Positions 7,877 through 16,562 of a stretch of 64,000 nt of DNA are shown here, one piece after another. Positions within the stretch are counted from its first letter, which is position 1, and each line of letters starts with the position of its first letter. This DNA is from Sphingomonas sp. UNC305MFCol5.2. Its GTDB lineage: Bacteria > Pseudomonadota > Alphaproteobacteria > Sphingomonadales > Sphingomonadaceae. The notes under the pieces are model-generated. The model ran no database searches and was not told the DNA's origin. It saw only the letters and a list, made by a program, of their open reading frames with translations. The position numbers and the translations under genes are program-made. The stretch is taken from NCBI RefSeq assembly GCF_000712135.1, contig NZ_JOOE01000005.1:53255-117254 (forward strand), given 5' to 3'.

Positions 7877-9271
7877 TCAGCCGGCGACGATCTTGAGGAT
7901 CGCGCCGACGATCGTCGCCACCGGCGTGGCGAAGGCGGCGAAGCCTTTGACCGTGTCGATCAGGTTCTTGCCCTGCGCCTTGACTACTTCCTTGGGCGGA
8001 TTCTTCCGCAAAGCCGAATCCGTGAAGGTCTCGTAATCCTTCAGCAATGCCTTGGCATCCTCCTCGGGCAATTCCTTCGCGGCTTCGAGCAGCGGGTCGC
8101 GGAGGGCCTTGAGCTGGGTCTTGAGCGCGTCCGGGGCCGTCGCCTCGTCGATCGCCTTGTTGGTCATGGTGATGGTGTTGTTGCTCATCACGCCGAGGTT
8201 TACGAGATTGTTGTCGCCGGTGATGTTGACCACGATGTTTCTCCTCAGGATGGAATCGCCGACCTGTGCATTGATCCGCGCAATCAAAGTCGCTTCGAGA
8301 GAGTCGGACTCGCGGGGCTTGAGAACCGATCGGTCATAGTCCGAAAGCAGCCGCAGCGCCGCCCGCAAATCGACGCCATGGCGCCGCTCGCGGCGCAGCG
8401 ATCCGGCCAGCCGCTTGCGATGCCGCTCGAGGAAGCCGGCATAAGCGGGGTCGTCACTCGCCTGCTCCTCCAGCATCGCGCACAGGAACAGTTCCTCGTA
8501 ATGCGCAGTCAGGTCCTCGAGCGCCTCGGCGGGCTGGCGCCACGCATCGCCGCCGCGCGGCGCGTCGATATACCAGACCGGCAGCGCCGTATCGCCATCG
8601 GGCGCGCGCCACGGAAAGAAGTGGATGCGCCCGCCAAAGCCGGGATCGGGCGCGGGCATGTCGAGCGTCAACGGCAGATCGACCGGTTCGCGACGCGTGT
8701 TGACGAGCACGAGGAAGGGGCGTCCGGGATGGACCCAGTCAGGTTGATAACCGCCGCGCGGCTCGGGTGCGGTGCGGGCGGATTCGCGCGCGTAAAGGTC
8801 GCACAGCACTTCCGCCGCCGCGCCCAGCGTATCGTACACGCCCCGGCGATCCGGGTGGCGGACGCTGACGTCGGCGGTGGAGACCATCCCGATCAGCTCG
8901 CCCAGCTGCGCCTGCCCGCCGGCCGCGGCCCGCGCCTCCAGCGTTACTGCGAGCCGGGCATGGCCGTGCTGGTCGGCGACGATCTCGATCCCTTCCACAC
9001 GCAGTGCGAACTGATCGTCGTAACTGCGCTCGATCTTGATCAGGTCGGCGGCGGAGCAGCGCGCATAGGGCTGCGGCGGAATCCATTTCGCCACCTTTCC
9101 CAACCGCCCGACATAATCGGCCGGAGGCGGCGGTTCGCCATAGAGCCAGCGCGGCGCCGGGCGAAGATCAGCCGCGGCATCCTCACGCGCGAACCGCGTA
9201 TCGAAGAAGGGAAAACAGGCCCGGACAAACATGCCGCACGCTATCGCAAGAACAGCGCCGGCCAAAGCCAA
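7877..9271 (-). CDS. Unrecognised membrane-anchored protein with GDNN motif and hydrophobic C-terminus
   Basis: A 464-residue protein I do not recognise as a whole. Residues 1-20 form a hydrophobic N-terminal anchor. Residues 30-340 are a soluble region with several Trp/Tyr-rich blocks (PRWLYGEPPPP, PVWYIDAPRGGDAW) and a helical ERHRKRL part. Residues 346-373 contain NIVVNITGDNNLVNLG, a beta-rich I-x-GDNN-x-V-N motif, followed by charged helices (380-440) and a glycine-rich hydrophobic tail (442-464). GDNN segments followed by helices and a hydrophobic tail occur in bacterial conflict and signalling proteins; that link is from memory, not a search. The start is TTG at 9269-9271; an ATG at residue 14 is an alternative. 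It converges on the acyl-CoA dehydrogenase gene (9 nt apart). Confidence 0.75.
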   Translation of the reverse strand: MALAGAVLAIACGMFVRACFPFFDTRFAREDAAADLRPAPRWLYGEPPPPADYVGRLGKVAKWIPPQPYARCSAADLIKIERSYDDQFALRVEGIEIVADQHGHARLAVTLEARAAAGGQAQLGELIGMVSTADVSVRHPDRRGVYDTLGAAAEVLCDLYARESARTAPEPRGGYQPDWVHPGRPFLVLVNTRREPVDLPLTLDMPAPDPGFGGRIHFFPWRAPDGDTALPVWYIDAPRGGDAWRQPAEALEDLTAHYEELFLCAMLEEQASDDPAYAGFLERHRKRLAGSLRRERRHGVDLRAALRLLSDYDRSVLKPRESDSLEATLIARINAQVGDSILRRNIVVNITGDNNLVNLGVMSNNTITMTNKAIDEATAPDALKTQLKALRDPLLEAAKELPEEDAKALLKDYETFTDSALRKNPPKEVVKAQGKNLIDTVKGFAAFATPVATIVGAILKIVAG

Positions 9272-9278
9272 ATAGATG

Positions 9279-9301
9279 TCCGCCGGCTCGAAGCCGGCGG
9301 A
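9279..9301. repeat. Perfect hairpin just upstream of the GDNN protein start
   Basis: TCCGCCGGCT-CGA-AGCCGGCGGA: a 10-bp perfect stem with a 3-nt loop. On the minus strand it ends 7 nt before the TTG start at 9271, where a ribosome-binding site would be, so it could repress translation or be a small dispersed palindrome. Confidence 0.6.
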
Positions 9302-9433
9302 CTAGATCTATATGCGGCAACTGCATCCGTCTTCCGCAAAAGACAGCCGCGTTCCACATGGTCAACGATCTAGTGCACGTCCCAAAATAACGAGACTGCT
9401 GCCAAGGACCGGGCACGCAGCCCGATCAAGGCA

Positions 9434-9477
9434 TCTGCCGCAGCCGCTTCCGTCGAAACGGTCGCGCGCTGCGGCAG
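9434..9477 (-). terminator. Possible terminator downstream of hppA
   Basis: CTGCCGCAG and CTGCGGCAG form a 9-bp stem enclosing a second small stem CCGT-CGAA-ACGG. It lies about 40 nt after the hppA stop on the minus strand. No U-run follows, so the call is weak. The rest of the gap 9302-9512 shows no gene. Confidence 0.4.
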
Positions 9478-9512
9478 ACGCAGATTACGCCTGTCGGCGC
9501 CGAGGATCAACC

Positions 9513-11720
9513 TCAGCCCGCGACATGGCTCCCCGCCAGCGCCGCGAGCAGCAGCAATGCGACGATGTTGGTGATCTTGATCATCGGATTGACTGCCGGA
9601 CCCGCCGTATCCTTGTACGGATCGCCGACGGTGTCGCCGGTCACCGCGGCCTTGTGCGCCTCGGATCCCTTGCCGCCGTGATTGCCGTCCTCGATATACT
9701 TCTTGGCATTGTCCCATGCGCCGCCGCCCGAGGTCATCGAGATGGCGACGAACAGGCCGGAGACGATCACGCCGAGCAGCATCGCGCCCAGAGCCGCGAA
9801 GCCCTGTTCCTTGCCGGCGACTGCGGCGATGATGAAATACACCGCGATCGGGCTCAGCACCGGCAGCAGCGACGGCACGATCATTTCCTTGATCGCCGCC
9901 TTGGTGACGATGTCGACGGTGCGGCCGTAATTGGGACGGCTGGTCCCTTCCATGATGCCGGGATTGTCGCGAAACTGGTCACGCACGTCCTGCACCACCG
10001 ATCCCGCCGCACGGCCGACCGCAGTCATGCCGAACGCGCCGAACAGATAGGGCAGCAGCGCGCCGAGCAGCAGCCCGACGATGACGAACGGATTGCTCAG
10101 CGAGAAATCCACCATTGCCTTCTGAGTCAGCGGGTCGACGGCGAGACCGAGCTCCTTCGCATAATGCGTGAGATCGGTGGTGTAGGCACCGAACAGCACC
10201 AGTGCGGCGAGCGCCGCCGAACCGATCGCATAGCCCTTGGTAACGGCCTTGGTGGTGTTGCCCACGGCGTCGAGCGCGTCGGTCTTGTGGCGCACATCGT
10301 CGGGCAAGCCCGCCATTTCGGCGATGCCGCCGGCATTGTCGGTGACCGGACCATAGGCATCGAGCGCGACGACCATGCCCGCCAGCGCCAGCAGCGAAGT
10401 GGCGGCAAAGGCGACGCCGATGATGCCGGCGATCTGGAAGGTGGCGATCACCGCGACGACGATCACCAGCGTTGGCAGCGCAGTCGATTCGAGGCTGACC
10501 GCCAGGCCCTGGATGACGTTGGTGCCGTGGCCGGTGACCGATGCCTTGGCGATCGACTTGACCGGGCGATAGTTGGTGCCGGTGTAATATTCGGTGATCC
10601 ACACCAGCAGGCCGGTGACGACCAGGCCGATCATCATGCAGTAGAACAGGCTCATGCCGGTGAATTGCGGACCGGCAAGGCCGATCGCGCTCTCCGCGGC
10701 AAGGCTTCCGTCACCGAGCAATGCCGCCGGATCGGTGAGGCCGCCGATCATGGCGTTCATGTCGCCGACGACATATTGGGTGACGAGATAGATTGCCGGG
10801 ATCGAGAGGATCACGGTGGTCCAGAAGCCCTTGTACAGCGCGCCCATGATCGACTGGCCCTTGCCGAGACGGACCATGTACGTGCCGATGATCGAAGTGA
10901 TGATGCACACGCCGCCGACGATCAGCGGGAGCGCCATCAGCTTGGTGAGCATCTCGGTGCTGACATTCTGCATCATCAGCGCGAGCGAAACCATGGTGAG
11001 GCCGAGCGTGACGACATAGGTCTCGAACAGATCGGCGGCCATGCCGGCGCAGTCGCCGACATTGTCGCCGACATTGTCCGCGATCACGGCGGGGTTGCGG
11101 GGATCGTCCTCGGGGATTCCGGCCTCGACCTTGCCCACCAGATCGGCGCCGACATCGGCGGCCTTGGTGAAGATGCCGCCGCCGAGACGCGCGAAGATCG
11201 AGATCAGCGAAGCGCCGAAGGCGAGCGCAGTGAGCGCGGCGATGACTTCACGACTGTTCGGCGCGAGGTGCGATTGCTCCACCAGATACCAGAAGATGCC
11301 GGCGATCGAGAGCAGGCCGAGGCCGGCGACGAGCATGCCGGTGATCGCGCCCGAGCGGAAAGCGAGCGTGAGCCCGCCCTGCAGCGAGTTGCGCGCGGCC
11401 TCCGCGGTGCGGACGTTGGCGCGCACCGAGATATTCATGCCGACATATCCGGCGACGCCCGAAAGCACCGCGCCGATCAGGAAGCTGATCGTGGAGAGCC
11501 CGCCGAGCGTGAAGAACAAAACCACCGCGACGATCGCGCCGACGATGCCGATGGTCATGTATTGCCGGCCCAGATAGGCCTTGGCGCCCTCCTGGATGGC
11601 GGCGGCGATGTCCTGCATCTTCTCGTTGCCGGGCGATGCCCTGAGCACTTGCTGACTCGTCAGAAAGCCATAAGCCACCGCCAGCAAACCGCAGGCGATG
11701 GCGAGATAAACAATCGTCAT
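9513..11720 (-). CDS. hppA: Membrane-bound proton-translocating pyrophosphatase
   Basis: A 735-residue polytopic membrane protein of the V-type H+-PPase family, coupling PPi hydrolysis to proton export. The substrate site is shown by AADVGADLVGKVE (188-199) and NVGDNVGDCAGMAADL (near 216-231). In GNTTKAVTKGYAIGSA the Lys, and the Thr three residues later, are the pair typical of K+-independent pumps. The ATG at 11720 gives the family N-terminus MTIVYLAIACG; the frame is open further upstream, but that part overlaps thiL in another frame. The gene ends the hisG-hisD-nusB-thiL-hppA run. Confidence 0.96.
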   Translation of the reverse strand: MTIVYLAIACGLLAVAYGFLTSQQVLRASPGNEKMQDIAAAIQEGAKAYLGRQYMTIGIVGAIVAVVLFFTLGGLSTISFLIGAVLSGVAGYVGMNISVRANVRTAEAARNSLQGGLTLAFRSGAITGMLVAGLGLLSIAGIFWYLVEQSHLAPNSREVIAALTALAFGASLISIFARLGGGIFTKAADVGADLVGKVEAGIPEDDPRNPAVIADNVGDNVGDCAGMAADLFETYVVTLGLTMVSLALMMQNVSTEMLTKLMALPLIVGGVCIITSIIGTYMVRLGKGQSIMGALYKGFWTTVILSIPAIYLVTQYVVGDMNAMIGGLTDPAALLGDGSLAAESAIGLAGPQFTGMSLFYCMMIGLVVTGLLVWITEYYTGTNYRPVKSIAKASVTGHGTNVIQGLAVSLESTALPTLVIVVAVIATFQIAGIIGVAFAATSLLALAGMVVALDAYGPVTDNAGGIAEMAGLPDDVRHKTDALDAVGNTTKAVTKGYAIGSAALAALVLFGAYTTDLTHYAKELGLAVDPLTQKAMVDFSLSNPFVIVGLLLGALLPYLFGAFGMTAVGRAAGSVVQDVRDQFRDNPGIMEGTSRPNYGRTVDIVTKAAIKEMIVPSLLPVLSPIAVYFIIAAVAGKEQGFAALGAMLLGVIVSGLFVAISMTSGGGAWDNAKKYIEDGNHGGKGSEAHKAAVTGDTVGDPYKDTAGPAVNPMIKITNIVALLLLAALAGSHVAG

Positions 11721-11823
11721 CAGGCGAAGTCCTTCCCCTAGAACTGGAACCGCCGCCGGTCTTGCCACCGGTCTTTGCGGGAAGCGGGAAGGTATCGGGC
11801 ACCTGTGGCAGGCGCAACCCGCC

Positions 11824-12672
11824 TCAGCGGTGCTCGTATCCGAGCCGTCCGGGGGGAGATTTTCCATCGAGAAGAAGGGGTTCGCGCCCCTTTTGCAGCA
11901 TCGCGCCGACCCGCGTCGCGGGGATCGGGAGCGCCGCGCCTTCGGGTGCCGCGAACAGCAGCTCGTAATCGTCGCCCCAGCGCGCGGCCGCAAGTCGGTC
12001 GCTTACGCCCTCTGCAAACGGTACCGCGCCGAGTTCGATCGCCGCGGTGCAGCCGCTCGCCTCGGCCATCCGCCGCGCATCGAGCAGTAGCCCGTCCGAC
12101 ACGTCCATCATCGCATGGACATGGCCGCCCAGCGCCCACCCCTCGGCCAGCCGCGGCCTGGGGCGCAGATAGGCCGCGCCTTCGCCGGCCTCGAACCCGA
12201 GCATCGCCGCGCCGATCGTGCCGGTGACGTAGAGCGCATCCCCTGCCCGAGCCCCGGTCCGCGCCGGAACCGGCCGCACCGTCGCCCGCCCGATCGCGGT
12301 GCATCCGAAGGTCGCAGGTCCGGAATGCGCGATGGTGTCGCCGCCGAGCAGCTTCACGCCATATGCTTCGAGGACTTCGCGCAGGCCGCGGACGAAGCGC
12401 TCGCTGCCCGCGATCAAAGTCGCCCCGATCAAGACCCCGATCGGCTCGGCGGCCTTGGCGGCGAGGTCGGACAAGTTCACCGCCACCAGCTTCCAGGCGA
12501 TGTCGGCCGGGTCAGTGCCGGCGCGGTAATGCACGCCCTCGGCGATCGCGTCATGCGTGACGACCAGCGCCTCGCCGCCGATCTCGATCACCGCCGCGTC
12601 GTCACGCAGATCCTGCGCACCCGGATGCAGCGGGAGGCTGCGGAGCGCCGCGATGAAGTCGAATTCGTTCAC
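11824..12672 (-). CDS. thiL: Thiamine-monophosphate kinase
   Basis: A 282-residue ATP-dependent kinase making thiamine diphosphate from thiamine monophosphate. Family motifs are the early Asp pair in DDAAVIEIG, VVTHDAIAEGVHY, VNLSDLAAKAAEP, LGGDTIAHSGP and MMDVSDGLLLDARRM. I chose the GTG at 12670-12672 (VNEFDFIAALR) because it is about 8 nt from GGGGAGGA; a TTG two codons upstream is too close to that site. It follows nusB after about 35 nt, a pairing common in proteobacteria. Confidence 0.93.
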   Translation of the reverse strand: MNEFDFIAALRSLPLHPGAQDLRDDAAVIEIGGEALVVTHDAIAEGVHYRAGTDPADIAWKLVAVNLSDLAAKAAEPIGVLIGATLIAGSERFVRGLREVLEAYGVKLLGGDTIAHSGPATFGCTAIGRATVRPVPARTGARAGDALYVTGTIGAAMLGFEAGEGAAYLRPRPRLAEGWALGGHVHAMMDVSDGLLLDARRMAEASGCTAAIELGAVPFAEGVSDRLAAARWGDDYELLFAAPEGAALPIPATRVGAMLQKGREPLLLDGKSPPGRLGYEHR

Positions 12673-12706
12673 GCGCAAATCCTCCCCGTGCCGGAGAGGA
12701 TCAAAT

Positions 12707-13168
12707 TCAACCCCGCACTTCCTTCGCGACGGCGTCGAGGATCCCGTTGACGAACCCCTTTTCGCGCCGGTCGTAAAACGCGTCGGTGACGTCGAGATAT
12801 TCGCTGATCACTGCGCCCACCGGCACGTCGTTGCGCGCCATCAGCTCATAGGTCCCAGCGCGCAGGATCTGCCGCATCGGCTTGTCGAGCCGGTCGAGCG
12901 ACCAGTCCGCGGACAGCTTCGACGCCACCACCCGGTCGATCTCCTCGCGCCGCGCATCCACGCCCTTCACGATATCGTCGAAGAACGCGACGTCGGCATC
13001 GGCATATTCGACATCCTCGATCGTCGCGCCGAGCCGGTGCTGATGGAATTCGGTGAGCAGCACGGTGAGCTTCGTGCCCTCCATCTCCTGCTGGTACAGC
13101 GCCTGCACGGCGGCGAGCCGCGCGGCGGCGCGCGCCTTGGAACGGGTCTTGGCTTTGGGACTGGGCAT
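12707..13168 (-). CDS. nusB: Transcription antitermination factor NusB
   Basis: A 153-residue all-helical NusB. The Arg-rich N-terminus (KAKTRSKARAAARLAAVQALYQ) binds boxA RNA with NusE (S10), and the C-terminal LDVTDAFYDRREKGFVNGIL block is diagnostic. It acts in antitermination of rRNA operons. The start is the ATG at 13166-13168, 56 nt downstream of hisD. Confidence 0.95.
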   Translation of the reverse strand: MPSPKAKTRSKARAAARLAAVQALYQQEMEGTKLTVLLTEFHQHRLGATIEDVEYADADVAFFDDIVKGVDARREEIDRVVASKLSADWSLDRLDKPMRQILRAGTYELMARNDVPVGAVISEYLDVTDAFYDRREKGFVNGILDAVAKEVRG

Positions 13169-13224
13169 AATTCTCTTCACTACACCGTTCGCGGCGGGCT
13201 TGTCGAAGCGCCGGCAAAACGGGT

Positions 13225-14514
13225 TCAGGGTTTCAAACGGATCGCGACCGATTTCGCGTGCGCGGGCAGCCCTTCGGCGTTGGCAAGCGCAACCGCGGCC
13301 GGCCCGATAGCAGCGAGTCCCGCTTCGTCCAAGGCCAGGAAGCTGGTCCGCTTCATGAAATCCAGCACCGACAGCCCCGAAGCAAAGCGCGCGCGCCGCC
13401 CGGTCGGGAGCACATGGTTGGGTCCGGCGACATAATCGCCCACCGCTTCGGGCGTGTGCCGGCCGAGGAACACCGATCCGGCATGGTGGACCATGTCGAA
13501 CAAAGCCTCGGCCTCGTCGCAAGCCAATTCGAGATGCTCGGGCGCCAGCCGGTCACAGAGTGGAATCGCCTCGACGAGGCTAGGCACCAGGATAATCGCC
13601 CCGTTCGCATCCCAACTCGCGCGCGCCGTCGCGGCAGTGGAAAGCGTCCCGATCTGCGCATCGACTGCCGCTGCCACCTGATCGCCGAACCCGGCATCGT
13701 CGGTGAACAGGATCGACTGGCTGGTGGGGTCGTGCTCGGCCTGGCTGAGCAGGTCGGCGGCGATCCATTCGGGATCGTTCTTGCCGTCGGCGACGACGAC
13801 GATCTCGCTCGGCCCGGCGACCATGTCGATGCCGACCACGCCGTAAAGCTGGCGCTTCGCCTCGGCGACCCAGGCGTTGCCCGGGCCGGTCACCACGTCG
13901 ACCGGCGCGATCTTCTCGGTGCCATAGGCCAGCGCCGCCACCGCCTGCGCCCCGCCGACGCGCCACAATTCGTCGACGCCCGCGATGTGCGCCGCGGCCA
14001 ACACCAGCGGATTGACTTCGCCGTTCGGCGTCGGCGTCACCATTACCAGCCGCCGCACGCCCGCCGCTTTGGCGGGAATCGCGTTCATCAGCACCGAGCT
14101 GGGATAGGCCGCGCGGCCACCGGGCACATAGACTCCCGCCGAATCCACTGCCCGCCAGCGCGCGCCGAGCCGGATGCCGGCATCGTCGATCCCGTCGCTG
14201 TCCTGCGGCTTCTGCTTCGCGTGATAGATCGCGATCCGCTCGGCCGCGAGCTCGAGCGCGTCGCGCAGCGCGGGGGCCAGGCCTTCCCACGCCGCGAGGC
14301 AGTCGGCGCGGTCGATCTTCCAGCCGGTCTGGTCGAGGTCATGCTTGTCGAACAGCCGGGTCAGATCCTTGACCGCGGCATCGCCTTCGTCGCGCACGCG
14401 CTTGATGATGTGCGTGACGTTGCGCGCGACATCCTCGTCCGCCTCGCGGCGCGCATTGACGAGCGCAGTGAACTTCGCGGGGAAGTCGGGCAAACTGGCG
14501 TCCAGGCGGATCAT
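13225..14514 (-). CDS. hisD: Histidinol dehydrogenase
   Basis: A 429-residue enzyme catalysing the last two steps of histidine synthesis (histidinol to histidine, NAD+ and Zn dependent). Visible signatures: GVYVPGGRAAYPSSVLMNA, TGPGNAWVAEAKR, LLSQAEHDP (metal Gln/His), and LAPEHLEL with the catalytic Glu-His pair. The ATG at 14514 is preceded by a large inverted repeat that separates it from hisG. The length is standard. Confidence 0.96.
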   Translation of the reverse strand: MIRLDASLPDFPAKFTALVNARREADEDVARNVTHIIKRVRDEGDAAVKDLTRLFDKHDLDQTGWKIDRADCLAAWEGLAPALRDALELAAERIAIYHAKQKPQDSDGIDDAGIRLGARWRAVDSAGVYVPGGRAAYPSSVLMNAIPAKAAGVRRLVMVTPTPNGEVNPLVLAAAHIAGVDELWRVGGAQAVAALAYGTEKIAPVDVVTGPGNAWVAEAKRQLYGVVGIDMVAGPSEIVVVADGKNDPEWIAADLLSQAEHDPTSQSILFTDDAGFGDQVAAAVDAQIGTLSTAATARASWDANGAIILVPSLVEAIPLCDRLAPEHLELACDEAEALFDMVHHAGSVFLGRHTPEAVGDYVAGPNHVLPTGRRARFASGLSVLDFMKRTSFLALDEAGLAAIGPAAVALANAEGLPAHAKSVAIRLKP

Positions 14515-14520
14515 TTCTTG

Positions 14521-14645
14521 CTCCCCTCCCTGCAAGGGAGGGGCTGGGGGTGGGTGCGAGCGAAGCGAGCCTCCCCCGGCTGCAGGATCGGCCGACGCAG
14601 ACGCGTCGGCACCCACCCCCGACCCCTCCCTTGCAGGGAGGGGAG
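14521..14645. repeat. Large inverted repeat, family C (ctccctgcaagggaggggc)
   Basis: Arms of 37 bp with two mismatches (14521-14557 and 14609-14645), each containing the nested palindrome CCCTCCCTGCAAGGGAGGGG. It fills most of the hisG-hisD gap and ends 6 nt before the hisD ATG, so it may affect hisD translation. Related G-rich palindromes are at 18102-18206 and 63891-63995. Confidence 0.85.
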
Positions 14646-14659
14646 AAGATCGGCCACCC

Positions 14660-15310
14660 TCACGCCACCGCCCTCCGGAACGCATCGACCAGCGGCACCA
14701 CTTCCCCCGCGCGCATCTTGAACGCCGCGCGATTGACGATCAGCCGCGAAGTCACCTGTGCGATCACTTCGACTTCGACCAGCCCGTTCTCCTTGAGCGT
14801 CTTGCCCGACGAGACGAGATCGACGATCCGCGGCGCCAGCCCGAGCACCGGCGCCAGCTCCATCGCCCCGTTCAATTTGACGCACTCGGCCTGCACGCCG
14901 CGCGCCTCGAAATGCGCGCGGGTGATGTGCGGATACTTCGTCGCGATCCGGACATGGCTCCAGCCGCGCGGATCGTCCTTCCTGGCCATGTCGGCGGGCT
15001 CGGCGACCGAGATGCGGCAATGGCCGATGCCGAGGTCGACCGGCGCATAGAGCTCCGAATAATCGAACTCGGCGAGCACGTCCGATCCGACGATCCCCAG
15101 CTGCGCGGCACCGTGCGCCACGAAGGTGGCGACATCGAACGCGCGCACCCGGATCAGGTCGATCGCGGAGCTGTTCGTCCGGAAGCGGAGCGCCCGGCTG
15201 TCCGGATCGGAAAAGGCGGGTTCGGGCACGATGCCGACGGCCGCGAGCAGCGGCAGCGCCTCGTCGAGGATCCGGCCCTTGGGCACGGCAAGGATGAGCG
15301 GTTCTTGCAT
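14660..15310 (-). CDS. hisG: ATP phosphoribosyltransferase, short form
   Basis: A 216-residue catalytic subunit for the first step of histidine synthesis (PRPP plus ATP). It has the N-terminal VPKGRILDEALPLL, the PRPP-site stretch RIVDLVSSGKTLKENGL and KYPHITRAHF. It lacks the C-terminal regulatory ACT-like domain of long HisG, so it belongs to the HisG-S type that needs HisZ, which is not in this window. It heads the minus-strand hisG-hisD-nusB-thiL-hppA run. Confidence 0.94.
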   Translation of the reverse strand: MQEPLILAVPKGRILDEALPLLAAVGIVPEPAFSDPDSRALRFRTNSSAIDLIRVRAFDVATFVAHGAAQLGIVGSDVLAEFDYSELYAPVDLGIGHCRISVAEPADMARKDDPRGWSHVRIATKYPHITRAHFEARGVQAECVKLNGAMELAPVLGLAPRIVDLVSSGKTLKENGLVEVEVIAQVTSRLIVNRAAFKMRAGEVVPLVDAFRRAVA

Positions 15311-15392
15311 GAATGCCGGGGGCTTTACTTGGGGGGTGCCCCGGGCGCAACACGCGCGCGTTCACGGCGCATATCGGTCGTCGGCTCTCTTC

Positions 15393-15463
15393 CCGTTCGT
15401 ATCGAGCGAAGTCGAGATACGTGAACCTGGAGACCGCTTCTCGACTGCGCTCGAAGCGAACGG
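15393..15463. repeat. Inverted repeat, family D (ccgttcgtatcgagcgaagtcg)
   Basis: Arms 15393-15417 and 15439-15463 are complementary except for about two positions. The type TATCGAGCGAAGTCGAGATAC is a dispersed sphingomonad-like palindrome in appearance. It sits in the divergent gap between hisG and the DUF2332 gene. Confidence 0.75.
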
Positions 15464-15478
15464 ATGAAAGGGCAGGCA

Positions 15479-16561
15479 GTGGCCGACGAACAGACCAATC
15501 GCGAGAGTTTCGCCATCCAGGCGGGCTATTGCACCGCTATGGCCGCACCGATCACTGCCCGCGTCTCGACCGTGCTCGGCCACAGCCTCACCCGCGACAG
15601 CGAAACGGGGCGCCGCGTGCTCGACTGGCCGGGTGAGCCGGTGGCCGACGCACTGGTCCTCCGGCTGATCGGCGGACTCCATGCGCTCCATCGCCGCGGC
15701 GTACCCGGGATCGCACCGGTGTTCAGCGGAGCCGTGACCGACGAGGCCGAGGTCGCCGCGATTCTCCGTGACGTATTCCTGGAGCACGACGCCGAACTGC
15801 TGCCATGGCTCGACGGCCCGCCCCAGACCAACGAGGCCGGACGCTCGGCGGGGCTGATGACCGGCATCCTCCATCTCGCGGCGCGCTACGGCCCGAAGTT
15901 CGAAGTACTGGAAATCGGATCGAGCGCCGGCCTCAATCTGCTGATCGGCCGCTATCGCTTCGATCTGGGCGGCGTCCGCGCCGGCCCGGCGGATTCCCCG
16001 GTCGAGATCGCGCCCGCGTGGCGCGGCCCGCCGCCCCCGGATGCCCCAGTCGAGATCGTCTCCGCGCGCGGCGTCGACATCCAGCCGCTCGATCTCTCGG
16101 GCGAGCGCGATGCCGAGCGGCTGCAGGCCTATTGCTGGGTCGAGAATGTCGAGCGGCAGGCACGGCTGGAAAAGACCATCGCGATGGTCCGCGCCGAGGG
16201 TGTGAACCTCGAACAAGGCGACGCCGCCGACTGGGTCGAGGCCCGCCTCGCCGAGCCGCAGCCCGAGGGCGTGATGCGTGTCCTGATGCATTCGGTCGTC
16301 TGGCAGTATCTTCCCGACGCCACCCAGCAGCGCATCGCCGATGCGATGCAGGCAGCCGGCGAACGCGCCACCCCCGAACGCCCGCTCGGCTGGGTGATGA
16401 TGGAGCCCAACCGCGATCTCCACCGCCACGAGGTCCGCGTCCGCGGCTGGCCCGGAGACACGCCGATGGAGCTGGTCGCCCTCACCCACGCGCACGGCGC
16501 CTGGGTCGAGGCGCTCGAGCCGCCATACGAAACCCGGCCCTATGTCATGCGGGCATATTGA
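15479..16561 (+). CDS. DUF2332 family protein
   Basis: A 360-residue cytoplasmic protein of the DUF2332 family, of unknown function. FEVLEIGSSAGLNLLIGRY resembles a Rossmann/SAM-binding loop, and VMRVLMHSVVWQYLPDATQQRI and GWVMMEPNRD are family-type blocks, so a methyltransferase-like fold is plausible (inference). The GTG at 15479 is preferred because it follows AAAGGG by about 6 nt. An ATG five codons upstream (15464) abuts the family D repeat and has no ribosome-binding site. It overlaps or nearly touches the DUF6157 gene downstream. Confidence 0.85.
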   Translation: MADEQTNRESFAIQAGYCTAMAAPITARVSTVLGHSLTRDSETGRRVLDWPGEPVADALVLRLIGGLHALHRRGVPGIAPVFSGAVTDEAEVAAILRDVFLEHDAELLPWLDGPPQTNEAGRSAGLMTGILHLAARYGPKFEVLEIGSSAGLNLLIGRYRFDLGGVRAGPADSPVEIAPAWRGPPPPDAPVEIVSARGVDIQPLDLSGERDAERLQAYCWVENVERQARLEKTIAMVRAEGVNLEQGDAADWVEARLAEPQPEGVMRVLMHSVVWQYLPDATQQRIADAMQAAGERATPERPLGWVMMEPNRDLHRHEVRVRGWPGDTPMELVALTHAHGAWVEALEPPYETRPYVMRAY

Positions 16562-16562
16562 G

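Noticed and set aside
9312..11741. An 809-codon open frame on the plus strand opposite hppA
   Set aside because: It mirrors the GC-rich hppA codons, has a low-complexity His/Arg/Asp composition and no domain; hppA is certain.
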